This document shows positions 16,710 through 25,223 of a stretch of DNA of 40,143 bases, in pieces (within the stretch, counting starts at the first letter, position 1; the number at the start of each line of letters is the position of its first letter). A program made the position numbers and the translations under genes. The stretch comes from Bacteroidales bacterium (GTDB lineage Bacteria; Bacteroidota; Bacteroidia; Bacteroidales; UBA3824): positions 1 to 40,143 of the forward strand of contig JAGCRY010000198.1 in assembly GCA_017964465.1 (NCBI GenBank), in the 5' to 3' direction. The notes below the pieces were generated by a model. That model made no database searches, had not been told where the DNA came from, and worked only from the letters and a program-made list of their open reading frames with translations.

Positions 16710-18143
16710 TTATTTTTGCAACATCGTTTTGGAGTCCTGTTTGTTTTTCCATACGAAGAACATCGCAATTGCCACTGCGCCGCATACGCCGCCGAGGATG
16801 TAGCTGAGGGTGGGGGCGAGGTGCAGACATTCGGGCGCGATGAATAGGTATGTGGAGCATACCACGGTCATGTACAGTGCGGGCAGGAACGCCATTATCC
16901 ACGGTTTGCGGTTGATGACCATATAGACTGTTATCGACCACAGAGTGAACACGCTCAATGCCTGGTTGCTCCATCCGAAATAACGCCAGATGACACCAAA
17001 ACCAGCTGCGTCGCTCAGGCTGTAAACGATGATGAGTGCGGTTGCAATGAATACAGGCACACTTATCATAAGGCGTTGCGAGATTTTGCTCTGATCCATC
17101 TTGAATAAGTCGGCGAGGATGAGTCGTGCGCTGCGCAGTGCCGTGTCGCCGCTCGTTATAGGTGCGAAAACAACGCCAAGCATCGCCAAGATGCTGCCGA
17201 CTTTGCCCATCCATGTCTCTGTGATGAAATATACGATTGATGCCTGAGATTCGCCATAGCCTTTTTCTTTGTAATACCATATTGCGGCAGCCGCCCAAAT
17301 CATCGCGATGATGCCTTCCAGTATCATTGCGCCGTAGAATACGGGACGACCGAGGTTTTCATTTTTGAGGCAACGTGCCATCAGCGGGCTTTGTGTGGCA
17401 TGGAAACCAGAAATCGCGCCACAGGCTATCGTGATGCACATAATCGGGAATATCGGCGTGGTGTCTTTGTGAGGATGGCTGTTGGCGATGCCGTCGGTGA
17501 TTTCGGGCAATTCGATTCCATTCCAGAATATCATGAACAATACGCCTACCGCCATGAATATCAGTGCAAATGCAAAGAGCGGATATACCTTGCCGATTAC
17601 TTTGTCGATTGGCAGGAGAGTGGCGATGAGGTAGTATGCAAATATTACTACAATCCAAAATGTGTTGTTCATCCAGTCGGGTGTGATTTTGTCCAAGATG
17701 CCGGCGGGCTGGCTCACGAACACAACTCCAACAAGCACGAGCAATATCACTGTGAATACCCTCATGACCGTCTTAGTGGTCGAGCCGAGGTATTTGCCGA
17801 TGATTTCGGGCAGGTTTGCGCCGCCTTCACGAAGCGAAATCATGCCTGAGAAGTAGTCGTGGAATGCGCCGATGAATATGCAGCCCACCACAATCCAGAT
17901 GTAAGCCGCCGTGCCAAATTGTGCGCCGAGTATTGCGCCGAATATGGGGCCGAGTCCGGCGATGTTGAGGAACTGAATCATGAAGATTTTCCATGTCGGC
18001 ATCGGCATAAAATCGACGCCGTCCTGCTTGGTGTAGGCAGGTGTTTTGCGGGCTGGGTCGGGTCCGAAGACACGCTCAGCAAATTTGCCGTATAGCACGT
18101 AGCCAAGTACGAGTGCTATGATTGATAATATGAAGGTAATCAT
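16710..18143 (-). CDS. cstA: CstA-family transporter (carbon starvation protein A)
   Basis: The 477-residue inner-membrane protein from ATG 18143 (MITFILSIIALVLGY) has about a dozen hydrophobic segments. The conserved N-terminal region of the CstA family is present: FGPDPARKTPAYTKQDGVDF, then FLNIAGLGPIFGAILGA and GAFHDYFSGMISLREGG, followed by ISGFHATQSPLMARCL. CstA proteins import pyruvate or peptides under carbon limitation; the substrate here cannot be told. It is shorter than the roughly 700-residue E. coli protein, as is usual for the short CstA forms in Bacteroidota. A start at 18176 would overlap the promoter element, so 18143 is preferred. It is divergent from the HTCS-like regulator gene. 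Confidence 0.9.
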   Translation of the reverse strand: MITFILSIIALVLGYVLYGKFAERVFGPDPARKTPAYTKQDGVDFMPMPTWKIFMIQFLNIAGLGPIFGAILGAQFGTAAYIWIVVGCIFIGAFHDYFSGMISLREGGANLPEIIGKYLGSTTKTVMRVFTVILLVLVGVVFVSQPAGILDKITPDWMNNTFWIVVIFAYYLIATLLPIDKVIGKVYPLFAFALIFMAVGVLFMIFWNGIELPEITDGIANSHPHKDTTPIFPIMCITIACGAISGFHATQSPLMARCLKNENLGRPVFYGAMILEGIIAMIWAAAAIWYYKEKGYGESQASIVYFITETWMGKVGSILAMLGVVFAPITSGDTALRSARLILADLFKMDQSKISQRLMISVPVFIATALIIVYSLSDAAGFGVIWRYFGWSNQALSVFTLWSITVYMVINRKPWIMAFLPALYMTVVCSTYLFIAPECLHLAPTLSYILGGVCGAVAIAMFFVWKNKQDSKTMLQK

Positions 18144-18173
18144 TGTTTTTGTTTTATTTGTTGATTGTCGATG

Positions 18174-18181
18174 CAAAATTA
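18174..18181 (-). promoter_or_regulatory. -7 promoter element of the cstA-like gene
   Basis: On the minus strand TAATTTTG matches TAnnTTTG, 31 bases before ATG 18143. The -33 box is not recognisable. Confidence 0.4.
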
Positions 18182-18242
18182 CAAAAATTATTTATATATT
18201 TACCGCTGATTTGAATTATAGATTTTATTTAATTGATGTAAA

Positions 18243-19598
18243 ATGAGACTCAACAAAATTTATTGTTTTGTTATTTGGCTTGTATTGTTTGTGATGATGT
18301 GTGAAAATGCCGGTGCGCAGGATTTGCCGCCGACATCTGACGACATAGTTTCTTTGACTGTGGCGGTAGGCGACGACCTGCCGTGGTATCGAAGTGTGTG
18401 GTTCTGTGGCATGCTTGCGGTCGCTGTCGTTGTGCTTGTAGTATTTGTTGTGATGCTAAAACGCAAATCTGAAAGGCTTGGAAACGAACTCAGCAACATT
18501 TCCCGTGTCAAGGAACTCAGTGACACCAATCTCAAACTCTTTTCCAGCATCTCAAACGAAATTCGCACTCCTATGACGTTGATAATGAGTCCTTTGAATA
18601 AACTCATGGATGCGGACAATGACCCTGAAAGGCAGCAAAATTATAAGACCATAAGCCTTAATGCACAACGCATCCTCCAGCTCGTCAATAAAGCTCTCGA
18701 CATCAATGGCTGTGAAACCATTCAGATGCCGTCTGACAATATCAACACCGTTCTTTCAACCCTCAATGATGTCTCTGATGAAAGTGAATCCGCGCAAGGC
18801 GACGGAGAGCGCAAGCAGCAAGCGCGTAAGAAGGGCAAGGTTGTTGTTGTTGCGGGCGATGAGCTTCTTCGCAAATATATGGTTGATATGCTCCAGACCA
18901 ATTTCCATGTAAAAGATTTTTCCGATGGTAGCGCGGCGTTGCTTCATGTTATCAAGAGCAAGCCCGATGCCGTTATTTCAGATATGATTGCAGACCAGAT
19001 GGATGGCATGGCGCTTTGTGCAAAAATAAGGCGTAATGTTGACACGAATACTATCCCGGTCGTTCTGCTTGCCGCCGATGCGCACGATTGTAGCCGTATC
19101 AAGGCTCTCGACATCGGTGCCGACGCATATATAATAAAGCCGTTCAACATAAGCGTCCTTTCTCATACTGTCGCCAATCTCCTAAAACGCAACCTTACGC
19201 TAAAAAACAGTTTTCTTGGTCGCCAGGCGAATCCAAAGGAAATGGAAAAAGAGGAGCCGGCTGAGGAGTCTCCAGACCAAAAGCTCATGTCGAGGGTTTT
19301 GAAGGTCATTAATGAAAACATGTCTAATCCGAGCCTCACGGTCGAGGAGATTGCTAAGGCTGTGGGTATCAGCCGTGTACACCTCCACCGCAAGCTCAAA
19401 GGCCTTACGAACCAGTCCACGGTTGATTTCCTGCGCAACGTAAGGCTTGACCGTGCCTCAAAACTTCTCCGCGACAGACATTCGAGCATATACGAGGTCG
19501 CGCAGGAGGTTGGTTTTGTGTCCACAGCGTATTTTTCAACGGCGTTTAAGGACAGGTTTGGCTGCCCGCCGTCTGCGTATTTGACAGACGATAAATAA
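18243..19598 (+). CDS. Truncated HTCS-like membrane regulator (no sensor, no ATPase domain)
   Basis: The 451-residue protein has a signal peptide (1-26), a periplasmic stretch of only about 25 residues, a membrane helix (about 52-72), a HisKA-like helix pair (about 85-155), a receiver domain (198-315) and an AraC-type DNA-binding domain (about 350-448; LTVEEIAKAVGISRVHLHRK and VAQEVGFVSTAYFSTAFK). Normal hybrid two-component systems carry a large periplasmic propeller and a HATPase domain, and both are missing. The H box FSSISNEIRTPMTLI has Asn105 (AAC) instead of His. The receiver keeps D247 (VISDMIADQMDG) and K299, but one acidic-pocket residue is Gly205. It lies directly upstream of the xus operon in the same direction, so it probably regulates it. 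Confidence 0.88.
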   Translation: MRLNKIYCFVIWLVLFVMMCENAGAQDLPPTSDDIVSLTVAVGDDLPWYRSVWFCGMLAVAVVVLVVFVVMLKRKSERLGNELSNISRVKELSDTNLKLFSSISNEIRTPMTLIMSPLNKLMDADNDPERQQNYKTISLNAQRILQLVNKALDINGCETIQMPSDNINTVLSTLNDVSDESESAQGDGERKQQARKKGKVVVVAGDELLRKYMVDMLQTNFHVKDFSDGSAALLHVIKSKPDAVISDMIADQMDGMALCAKIRRNVDTNTIPVVLLAADAHDCSRIKALDIGADAYIIKPFNISVLSHTVANLLKRNLTLKNSFLGRQANPKEMEKEEPAEESPDQKLMSRVLKVINENMSNPSLTVEEIAKAVGISRVHLHRKLKGLTNQSTVDFLRNVRLDRASKLLRDRHSSIYEVAQEVGFVSTAYFSTAFKDRFGCPPSAYLTDDK

Positions 19599-19606
19599 AC
19601 TTAACG

Positions 19607-19641
19607 TTAAATTAATGGTGTACAATTTACTATTAATTTAA
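19607..19641. other. A/T inverted repeat behind the regulator gene
   Basis: TTAAATTAAT (19607-19616) pairs with ATTAATTTAA (19632-19641) around a 15-base loop, 9 bases after the stop of the regulator gene. It could be a weak terminator or a protein-binding site. The rest of 19642-19790 is A/T-rich with no gene seen. Confidence 0.4.
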
Positions 19642-19791
19642 CATCTTCATCACAATTTTTAAAAATGTAACATCGCTTGATTATCAGAGTTTTGATTAAA
19701 AATGTGTAACATGAACGAAAAATGATGTACGATAATTGAAATAAAAATTTCGTTATTTGTAACATACGCGAAATATTATGTAACGTTAAAA

Positions 19792-19823
19792 TTTGGTAAA
19801 ATTTTTCTTTATCTGTTAATTTG
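19792..19823 (+). promoter_or_regulatory. Predicted promoter of the xus operon
   Basis: TTTG (19792-19795), a 20-base spacer and TTAATTTG (19816-19823) match the Bacteroidota pattern with one mismatch in the -7 box. Transcription near 19830 would give a leader of about 230 bases before ATG 20062, long enough for regulation. Confidence 0.5.
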
Positions 19824-19906
19824 TACCAATAATCAGCACTGCAAAATGACAAGACAGACAGATACATCACATAATCTATAATTCATAAACCAAAAACTGA
19901 AATCAA

Positions 19907-19966
19907 ATGAGAAAAGAGACTACACTACTAATTAAAAAGCGCAAGCCGCCTGCGCTACGAGCCTGA
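19907..19966 (+). CDS. Possible 19-residue leader peptide upstream of xusA
   Basis: ATG 19907 opens MRKETTLLIKKRKPPALRA, ending at TGA 19964-19966. The peptide is strongly basic and carries a Lys-Pro-Pro. Its stop codon lies within a predicted hairpin, so translation of this frame could affect the fold of the xusA leader. No homologue is known to me, and it may be chance. Confidence 0.3.
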   Translation: MRKETTLLIKKRKPPALRA

Positions 19967-19990
19967 AGGGAATCCCTGAAGGCATGCGGC
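19945..19990 (+). promoter_or_regulatory. Structured leader RNA before xusA
   Basis: An inner hairpin at 19961-19983 pairs GCCT with AGGC and AGGG with CCCT around an AAT loop, with a GA/GA internal mismatch. An outer stem pairs GCCGC (19945-19949) with GCGGC (19986-19990). An alternative hairpin pairs AGCGCA with TGCGCT at about 19939-19957, and it would compete with the outer stem. Two competing structures overlapping a small reading frame suggest possible attenuation. Confidence 0.4.
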
Positions 19991-20061
19991 ACACAAGCAA
20001 CATGCTTCACAACACAAGAACAATCAACTATTTTTATTTCTTCAAACAAAATTTATATTCA

Positions 20062-23000
20062 ATGAAACAATCAATTAACTTAAGGAGGTTTGTACTGCTC
20101 CTTTTCCTAATGATGTTCTCGCTGGATCTGCTTGCGCAGGTCATAGTGTCGGGCACCGTGACGGACGAGGACGGCAACACGCTTCCTGGTGTAAATGTGT
20201 TTGAAAAGGGTAGTGCCAATGGTACTATCACGGACCTGGACGGCAAGTACCGGCTTAGTGTAAAGAGCGGAGCCACGATCACGTTCAGCTACATCGGCTG
20301 CCAGGACCAGGAGTTCACCGTTTCAGGCACAAGGACAATCAACGTAACGCTCAAAGAAGACACGCAAGAAATTGAAGAGGTCGTTATCGTGGGTTACGGT
20401 CAGCAGAAGAAAGCGTCGGTCGTAGGCGCTATCACGCAGACCTCCGGCGAGACCTTGCAGCGTGCAGCGGGCGTATCCAACCTCGGTGCAGCCCTCACGG
20501 GTAACCTCCCGGGCGTTGTAACGGAGCAGGGCACAGGTATCCCTGGCGGTGAAGACCCCAAGATTACCATCCGTGGTGCAAGCTCTTGGAACAGCTCCGA
20601 CCCGCTCGTCCTCGTGGACGGTATCGAGCGTGAAATGAAATCCGTGGATGTTTCCTCCGTGGAGAGCATCTCGGTACTCAAAGACGCTTCCGCAACCGCC
20701 GTTTATGGTGTGCGTGGTGCAAACGGCGTTATCCTTATCACCACAAAGCGTGGTGAGGAAGGCAAGGCTCGTATTAATGTGGGCTTCACATCCACAATGA
20801 AGACTCCCTCCAAGCTTCCTAACAAGCTGGATGCTTACGACGCTCTCATCGCCCGTAACAAGACCATCGAGATGGAGCTTCCAATCGCTGCAGTGGCAGA
20901 AAACTCCTGGGCATACATCACCCCGATGTCGGAGATTGCCAAGTACCGCAATACCGATCCCGAGGCAAAGGACGAAAAAGGCAACCTCATCAGCGAGCGT
21001 TATCCTAATATCGACTGGCAGGATGTCCTCTTCAAGGATTTCGCTGCAAGCTACAATGCAAACCTCAACATCAGCGGTGGTAGCAAGGTCGTAAGGTACT
21101 TCGCTGCAGCAGACTACGCAAACGAAGGCGACCTTATGCACATTTTCGACAATGGTCGTGGTTACACAACCGGTTATGACTACAACCGTTTGAATGTTCG
21201 TTCAAACCTCGACTTCACCATCACAAAATACACAGTATTAAAGGTGAACCTCGCAGGCTCGCTGGCAACCAGCAAGCGTCCCCGTATGAACCAGGGCGAC
21301 TCTTGGCAGGAGGCTCAGCGTTGGGCTGGTGCATACAACATCGCTCCTGACGTTTTCGTTCCGCAGTATTCCAATGGTGGCTGGGGTTATTACCCGCAGG
21401 TATCCAATGTATCAAACTCCGTAGAGAACGCCGCTACTTCTGGTATGGCTAAAAACACCACAAACACAATCACAACAGACTTCAACCTCGAGCAGGATTT
21501 GAGCTTCCTTACAAAGGGTCTCAATCTTCGCGGTACAATCTCTTGGGATAATAGGTTTGAGGACAATGGTCGTGGTATCGCTGACGACTTCAACGACACA
21601 CACCGTATGTGGATCGACCCCAAGACTGGCGAAGTTTACAATAATAAAGACGTCGATTTCAACACCGGCTTCGACTGGGTTGAGACTCCGCAGTGGCGTG
21701 CAAACGACGGCAACGCCGGCTCTACTTATCGTCGTCTCTTCTATCAGGGACAGTTGAACTACATGCGCAAGTTCGGCGACCACGAAATCGGCGGCATGGG
21801 CGTGTTCAAACGTGAGGAAAGCGCATTCGGCAGCGAACTTAAGAGGTATCGTGAGGAATGGGCATTCCGTGCAACCTACAACTTCAAGGGCCGCTACTCA
21901 ATCGAGTATAACGGCTGCTACAACGGCTCAGAGAAATTCTCCGAAAAACACCGTTTCGCATTCTTCAATTCAGGCGGTGTAAACTGGACACTTTCAGAAG
22001 AACCCTTCATGGCTTCCATCAAGGATCATGGCTGGGTTGAAATCTTGAAATTCCGTGCTTCTTACGGCGAGGTCGGCGACGACAACGGTGGAGCTCGTTG
22101 GCTCTATATGTCGCAGTGGTCGCGCGGCGGCAAGGCTCTTATGGGTAGCGTTTCTGAATCCAACTTCAATGGCTACAGCGAATCAGTACTCGGCAATTAT
22201 GACGTGCATTGGGAGAAATCGCGTAAGTTCAACTTCGGTATCGACTACTCCTTCCTCCACGGCCTCATTGCAGGTAGCTTCGATATATTCAGGGACAGGC
22301 GTAGCGACATCCTTATTTCTGGTGGCGACCGTGCCATTCCTGCTTACTTCGGCGCATCCGCTCCTACTATCAACAAGGGTAAGACCAAAAACAAAGGTTA
22401 TGAGCTCGAGCTTCGTTTGAACAAAGAACTCAGGAGCAAGGGTATGCGTTTCTGGGGCAATATCAATATTTCCCACAGCGAAAATAAGATTATCGAAAAG
22501 GACGACGCTCCATTGCGTCCTAACTACCAGAAACAAGAGGGATACGTTATCGGTCAGGAACATTCCTTCATCGACGCCGGATTCCTTCAGAACATCGACC
22601 AAGTTTATGGCTCGCCCAGGTATGAGAGTGATGACGACTTCCGTCTCCCCGGCTGCTACTACATTGTCGATTTCAATGGCGACGGTCAGATCGACAGCAA
22701 GGACTCCGCTCCTTACGGCTATTCTTCCACTCCTCAGAACACCTACAACGCTACCATCGGTTTCGATTGGAAAGGCTTCAGCTGCTTCGTACAGTTCTAC
22801 GGCGTTACCAACGTAACCCGCGACGTAACCCTCCAGTCTTTCGGCAACAAGCTCAACACTGTGTATGACCTCGGTTCTACCTGGTCTGTTGACAATCCGA
22901 ACGCCGAAATGACCTACTACCACTGGAGCACTGCATCCGTGAGCAAGTATGGCGGCGCGTTCCCCTCGTATGGTTCGCAGTTTAAGTTTGATGGCTCGTT

Positions 23001-23220
23001 CATCCGTCTTAAGAACATTGAGTTTGGATACACATGGTATGACAAGTCGTGGATTAAGCACATCGGCTTCAACTATTTGAAGTTGTTTGTCAACGGCAAC
23101 AACCTCTGGCTCTGGACCCGCATGCCTGACGACCGCGAATCCAACCTCGGTGGCGCTGGCTACACCGGTGCTTATCCTACTGTTAAGCGTTTCAACGTGG
23201 GTATTAGGTTCTCACTCTAA
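20062..23220 (+). CDS. xusA: SusC-family TonB-dependent transporter (XusA-like)
   Basis: This is a 1052-residue outer-membrane transporter. Start 20062 gives a clean signal peptide (MKQSINLRRFVLLLFLMMF, cut after LLAQ); an upstream ATG at 19984 adds polar sequence and is rejected. A carboxypeptidase-like regulatory domain (about 25-105, VSGTVTDEDGNTLPGVNV) is followed by a TonB-box-like EEVVIVGYGQQKK. The plug (about 115-245) contains the typical SVESISVLKDASATAVYG and GANGVILITTKRG. The beta barrel ends in FNVGIRFSL. It imports oligosaccharides with its SusD partner 17 bases downstream. The order of this operon matches xusA-E of xylan-degrading Prevotella and Bacteroides, so xylan fragments are the expected substrate. 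Confidence 0.93.
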   Translation: MKQSINLRRFVLLLFLMMFSLDLLAQVIVSGTVTDEDGNTLPGVNVFEKGSANGTITDLDGKYRLSVKSGATITFSYIGCQDQEFTVSGTRTINVTLKEDTQEIEEVVIVGYGQQKKASVVGAITQTSGETLQRAAGVSNLGAALTGNLPGVVTEQGTGIPGGEDPKITIRGASSWNSSDPLVLVDGIEREMKSVDVSSVESISVLKDASATAVYGVRGANGVILITTKRGEEGKARINVGFTSTMKTPSKLPNKLDAYDALIARNKTIEMELPIAAVAENSWAYITPMSEIAKYRNTDPEAKDEKGNLISERYPNIDWQDVLFKDFAASYNANLNISGGSKVVRYFAAADYANEGDLMHIFDNGRGYTTGYDYNRLNVRSNLDFTITKYTVLKVNLAGSLATSKRPRMNQGDSWQEAQRWAGAYNIAPDVFVPQYSNGGWGYYPQVSNVSNSVENAATSGMAKNTTNTITTDFNLEQDLSFLTKGLNLRGTISWDNRFEDNGRGIADDFNDTHRMWIDPKTGEVYNNKDVDFNTGFDWVETPQWRANDGNAGSTYRRLFYQGQLNYMRKFGDHEIGGMGVFKREESAFGSELKRYREEWAFRATYNFKGRYSIEYNGCYNGSEKFSEKHRFAFFNSGGVNWTLSEEPFMASIKDHGWVEILKFRASYGEVGDDNGGARWLYMSQWSRGGKALMGSVSESNFNGYSESVLGNYDVHWEKSRKFNFGIDYSFLHGLIAGSFDIFRDRRSDILISGGDRAIPAYFGASAPTINKGKTKNKGYELELRLNKELRSKGMRFWGNINISHSENKIIEKDDAPLRPNYQKQEGYVIGQEHSFIDAGFLQNIDQVYGSPRYESDDDFRLPGCYYIVDFNGDGQIDSKDSAPYGYSSTPQNTYNATIGFDWKGFSCFVQFYGVTNVTRDVTLQSFGNKLNTVYDLGSTWSVDNPNAEMTYYHWSTASVSKYGGAFPSYGSQFKFDGSFIRLKNIEFGYTWYDKSWIKHIGFNYLKLFVNGNNLWLWTRMPDDRESNLGGAGYTGAYPTVKRFNVGIRFSL

Positions 23221-23237
23221 AAAACTGATTCTAAAAA

Positions 23238-25190
23238 ATGAGAAATATACATAATAAAATACTAATTGGTGCAGCGGGGCTCGCGTTGATGGCTATGGCC
23301 ACATCGTGCGACTCTTATCTCGACAAGGCTCCGGATACCACAATCACCGCTGAGGAGGCTTTCAAGGACTTCAACAGTTTCCAGGGATATGTGGAAGGCA
23401 TCTATAATGCAATTCCTGACAAGGAGAAATGCCACTGGTGTCCTTCATGGAACTGGGGCGACGATGAGCTGATGAACCCCGAGGCTGACGACCGTTTCAC
23501 ACACCAGTCCGACCTCGGCAACTTCAAGGCTTGGCAGGAAACGGGCAACTGGCTCTATCATTCCACCGACGGCAACGGCGGCTATCACTTTGGTCGATTG
23601 TGGACGGAAGGATGGGGCGCAATCCGCAGGTGCAACATGACCATCGCCAACATCGACCAGATGGTGGGCACAAAAGAGGAGAGGGACCTTCTCCTCGGAC
23701 AAGCATACTTCTTCCGTGGCTGGTTCCATTTCGAGATGATGGAATTCTTCGGCGGACTCCCGTACATCGACAAAGTTTTTGAAGACGGAATGGAGTTCAA
23801 AGAGAAACGTCTCTCTTATCGTGAATGTGCCGACAAGGCGGCTGCCGACTTCAGGATGGCTGCCGACATCCTCCCGATTAACTGGGACCAGACCGTGGTT
23901 TCATCCCAATACGGTTTGGACGGCAAAAACAGGCTGCGTGTAAACAAGATTACCGCTCTCGGCTATCTTGGTAAAAACTACCTCTGGGCAGCTTCTCCGC
24001 TCATGGAGCACGGCGCAATGGTAGGTGCCAGCACCACAGGAGAAACCTACAAGTACAACACGGAATATGCACAGAAAGCTGCTAAAGCCTTCAAGGAGTT
24101 ACTTGACCTCGTGGAGAGCGGACAGACACAGTATGCGCTCGTAGAGTTCAATTTCGACGACACCCCTGGTGCAGACGGCGTGGCTCGTGGCATCTATGAC
24201 CACACCAAGGCTTCTTCAGCCAAGACATGCTATTCCGACCTCTTCTACACAGTTGGTAACAACTGGCTCATGCCTGGCTCGACCGAGGCTATCATGCAGG
24301 GTCTTTCTGGTGAAAACGGTCAGGCCAACAACTGTAACTGGAACACATCGAAGGTGTTCGGTCCTAAGGTTGCCGGTCTCGTGGAGCATGATAACGTTAT
24401 CCACATGCCAACCGCCAACCTCGTAGATCAGTACGGCATGGCAAACGGCTTGCCTCTCGACGATCCCGCATCGGGATTTGACCCCAAGCACCCCTTCAAG
24501 GATCGTGACCCAAGGTTCTATCATGACATCGTGTTCGACGGTTTTAAGTATGTGAATGCGGAAGGTCTTGAAGAATCCAAGGAATATCTGCGTTACTGCA
24601 GCCTCTACACCGGCGGCGCAATGCGCGACCAGGCTCACGCAAGTCAGACCGGCTACTTCATCCAGAAGCTCGTACCCCACACATGTAACATCGGCGACAA
24701 GGATTATGACTATCCGCGTGCGTTCCACTGCTACATCCCCTTCATGCGTCTTGCAGATATCTACTTGATGTATGCTGAGGCATCGGCTGCATCAGGTGAT
24801 GAAGCTACGGCAGTCGCTGCTGTAAACAAGATTAGGACACGTTGTGGTGCAGGCGAAGTTGGTGCCAATTACCGCTCAGGCGAAAAGCTCATGGACGAGA
24901 TTCGCCGCGAACGTGCTGTGGAGCTCTCTTTTGAAGGTTTCCGCTATAACGACCTCCAGCGTTGGCTTCTCCTTACCGAACCGAAATACATGGTTAAGTA
25001 TTCTCATGAGTTCGACCGCAAGGAAAAGGAAGAATTCTTCAAGACCCATGATCCGAAGGATGCTGAGGTCGCTAATTTCAGGAAGAAGGAGATTCTTACC
25101 CGCAAGCTCACGGCAAAACACTATTGGTTCCCGCTGCCTGAATCTCAGGTATATCTCTATCCTGAATTTGAGCAGAATCCGGGCTGGTAA
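23238..25190 (+). CDS. xusB: SusD/RagB-family surface lipoprotein (XusB-like)
   Basis: The 650-residue lipoprotein has a lipobox at MATSC with lipidated Cys about residue 24, then DSYLDKAPDT, the usual SusD start. The N-terminal TPR helices include GYVEGIYNAIPDKEK and LLGQAYFFRGWFHFEMMEFF. The C-terminal SusD signature is YLMYAEASAASGDEATAV with EIRRERAVELSFEGFRYND, ending in the conserved FEQNPGW. It binds glycan on the surface as the lid of the SusC barrel encoded upstream. Aromatic residues are abundant, but the binding platform cannot be assigned without a model. Confidence 0.93.
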   Translation: MRNIHNKILIGAAGLALMAMATSCDSYLDKAPDTTITAEEAFKDFNSFQGYVEGIYNAIPDKEKCHWCPSWNWGDDELMNPEADDRFTHQSDLGNFKAWQETGNWLYHSTDGNGGYHFGRLWTEGWGAIRRCNMTIANIDQMVGTKEERDLLLGQAYFFRGWFHFEMMEFFGGLPYIDKVFEDGMEFKEKRLSYRECADKAAADFRMAADILPINWDQTVVSSQYGLDGKNRLRVNKITALGYLGKNYLWAASPLMEHGAMVGASTTGETYKYNTEYAQKAAKAFKELLDLVESGQTQYALVEFNFDDTPGADGVARGIYDHTKASSAKTCYSDLFYTVGNNWLMPGSTEAIMQGLSGENGQANNCNWNTSKVFGPKVAGLVEHDNVIHMPTANLVDQYGMANGLPLDDPASGFDPKHPFKDRDPRFYHDIVFDGFKYVNAEGLEESKEYLRYCSLYTGGAMRDQAHASQTGYFIQKLVPHTCNIGDKDYDYPRAFHCYIPFMRLADIYLMYAEASAASGDEATAVAAVNKIRTRCGAGEVGANYRSGEKLMDEIRRERAVELSFEGFRYNDLQRWLLLTEPKYMVKYSHEFDRKEKEEFFKTHDPKDAEVANFRKKEILTRKLTAKHYWFPLPESQVYLYPEFEQNPGW

Positions 25191-25223
25191 ACCTACTTTA
25201 TACATGAATTTAAACTAATCAAA

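Noticed and set aside
19984-20061. Upstream start of xusA at 19984
   Set aside because: It would put 26 polar and aromatic residues before an otherwise normal signal peptide and would overlap the structured leader.
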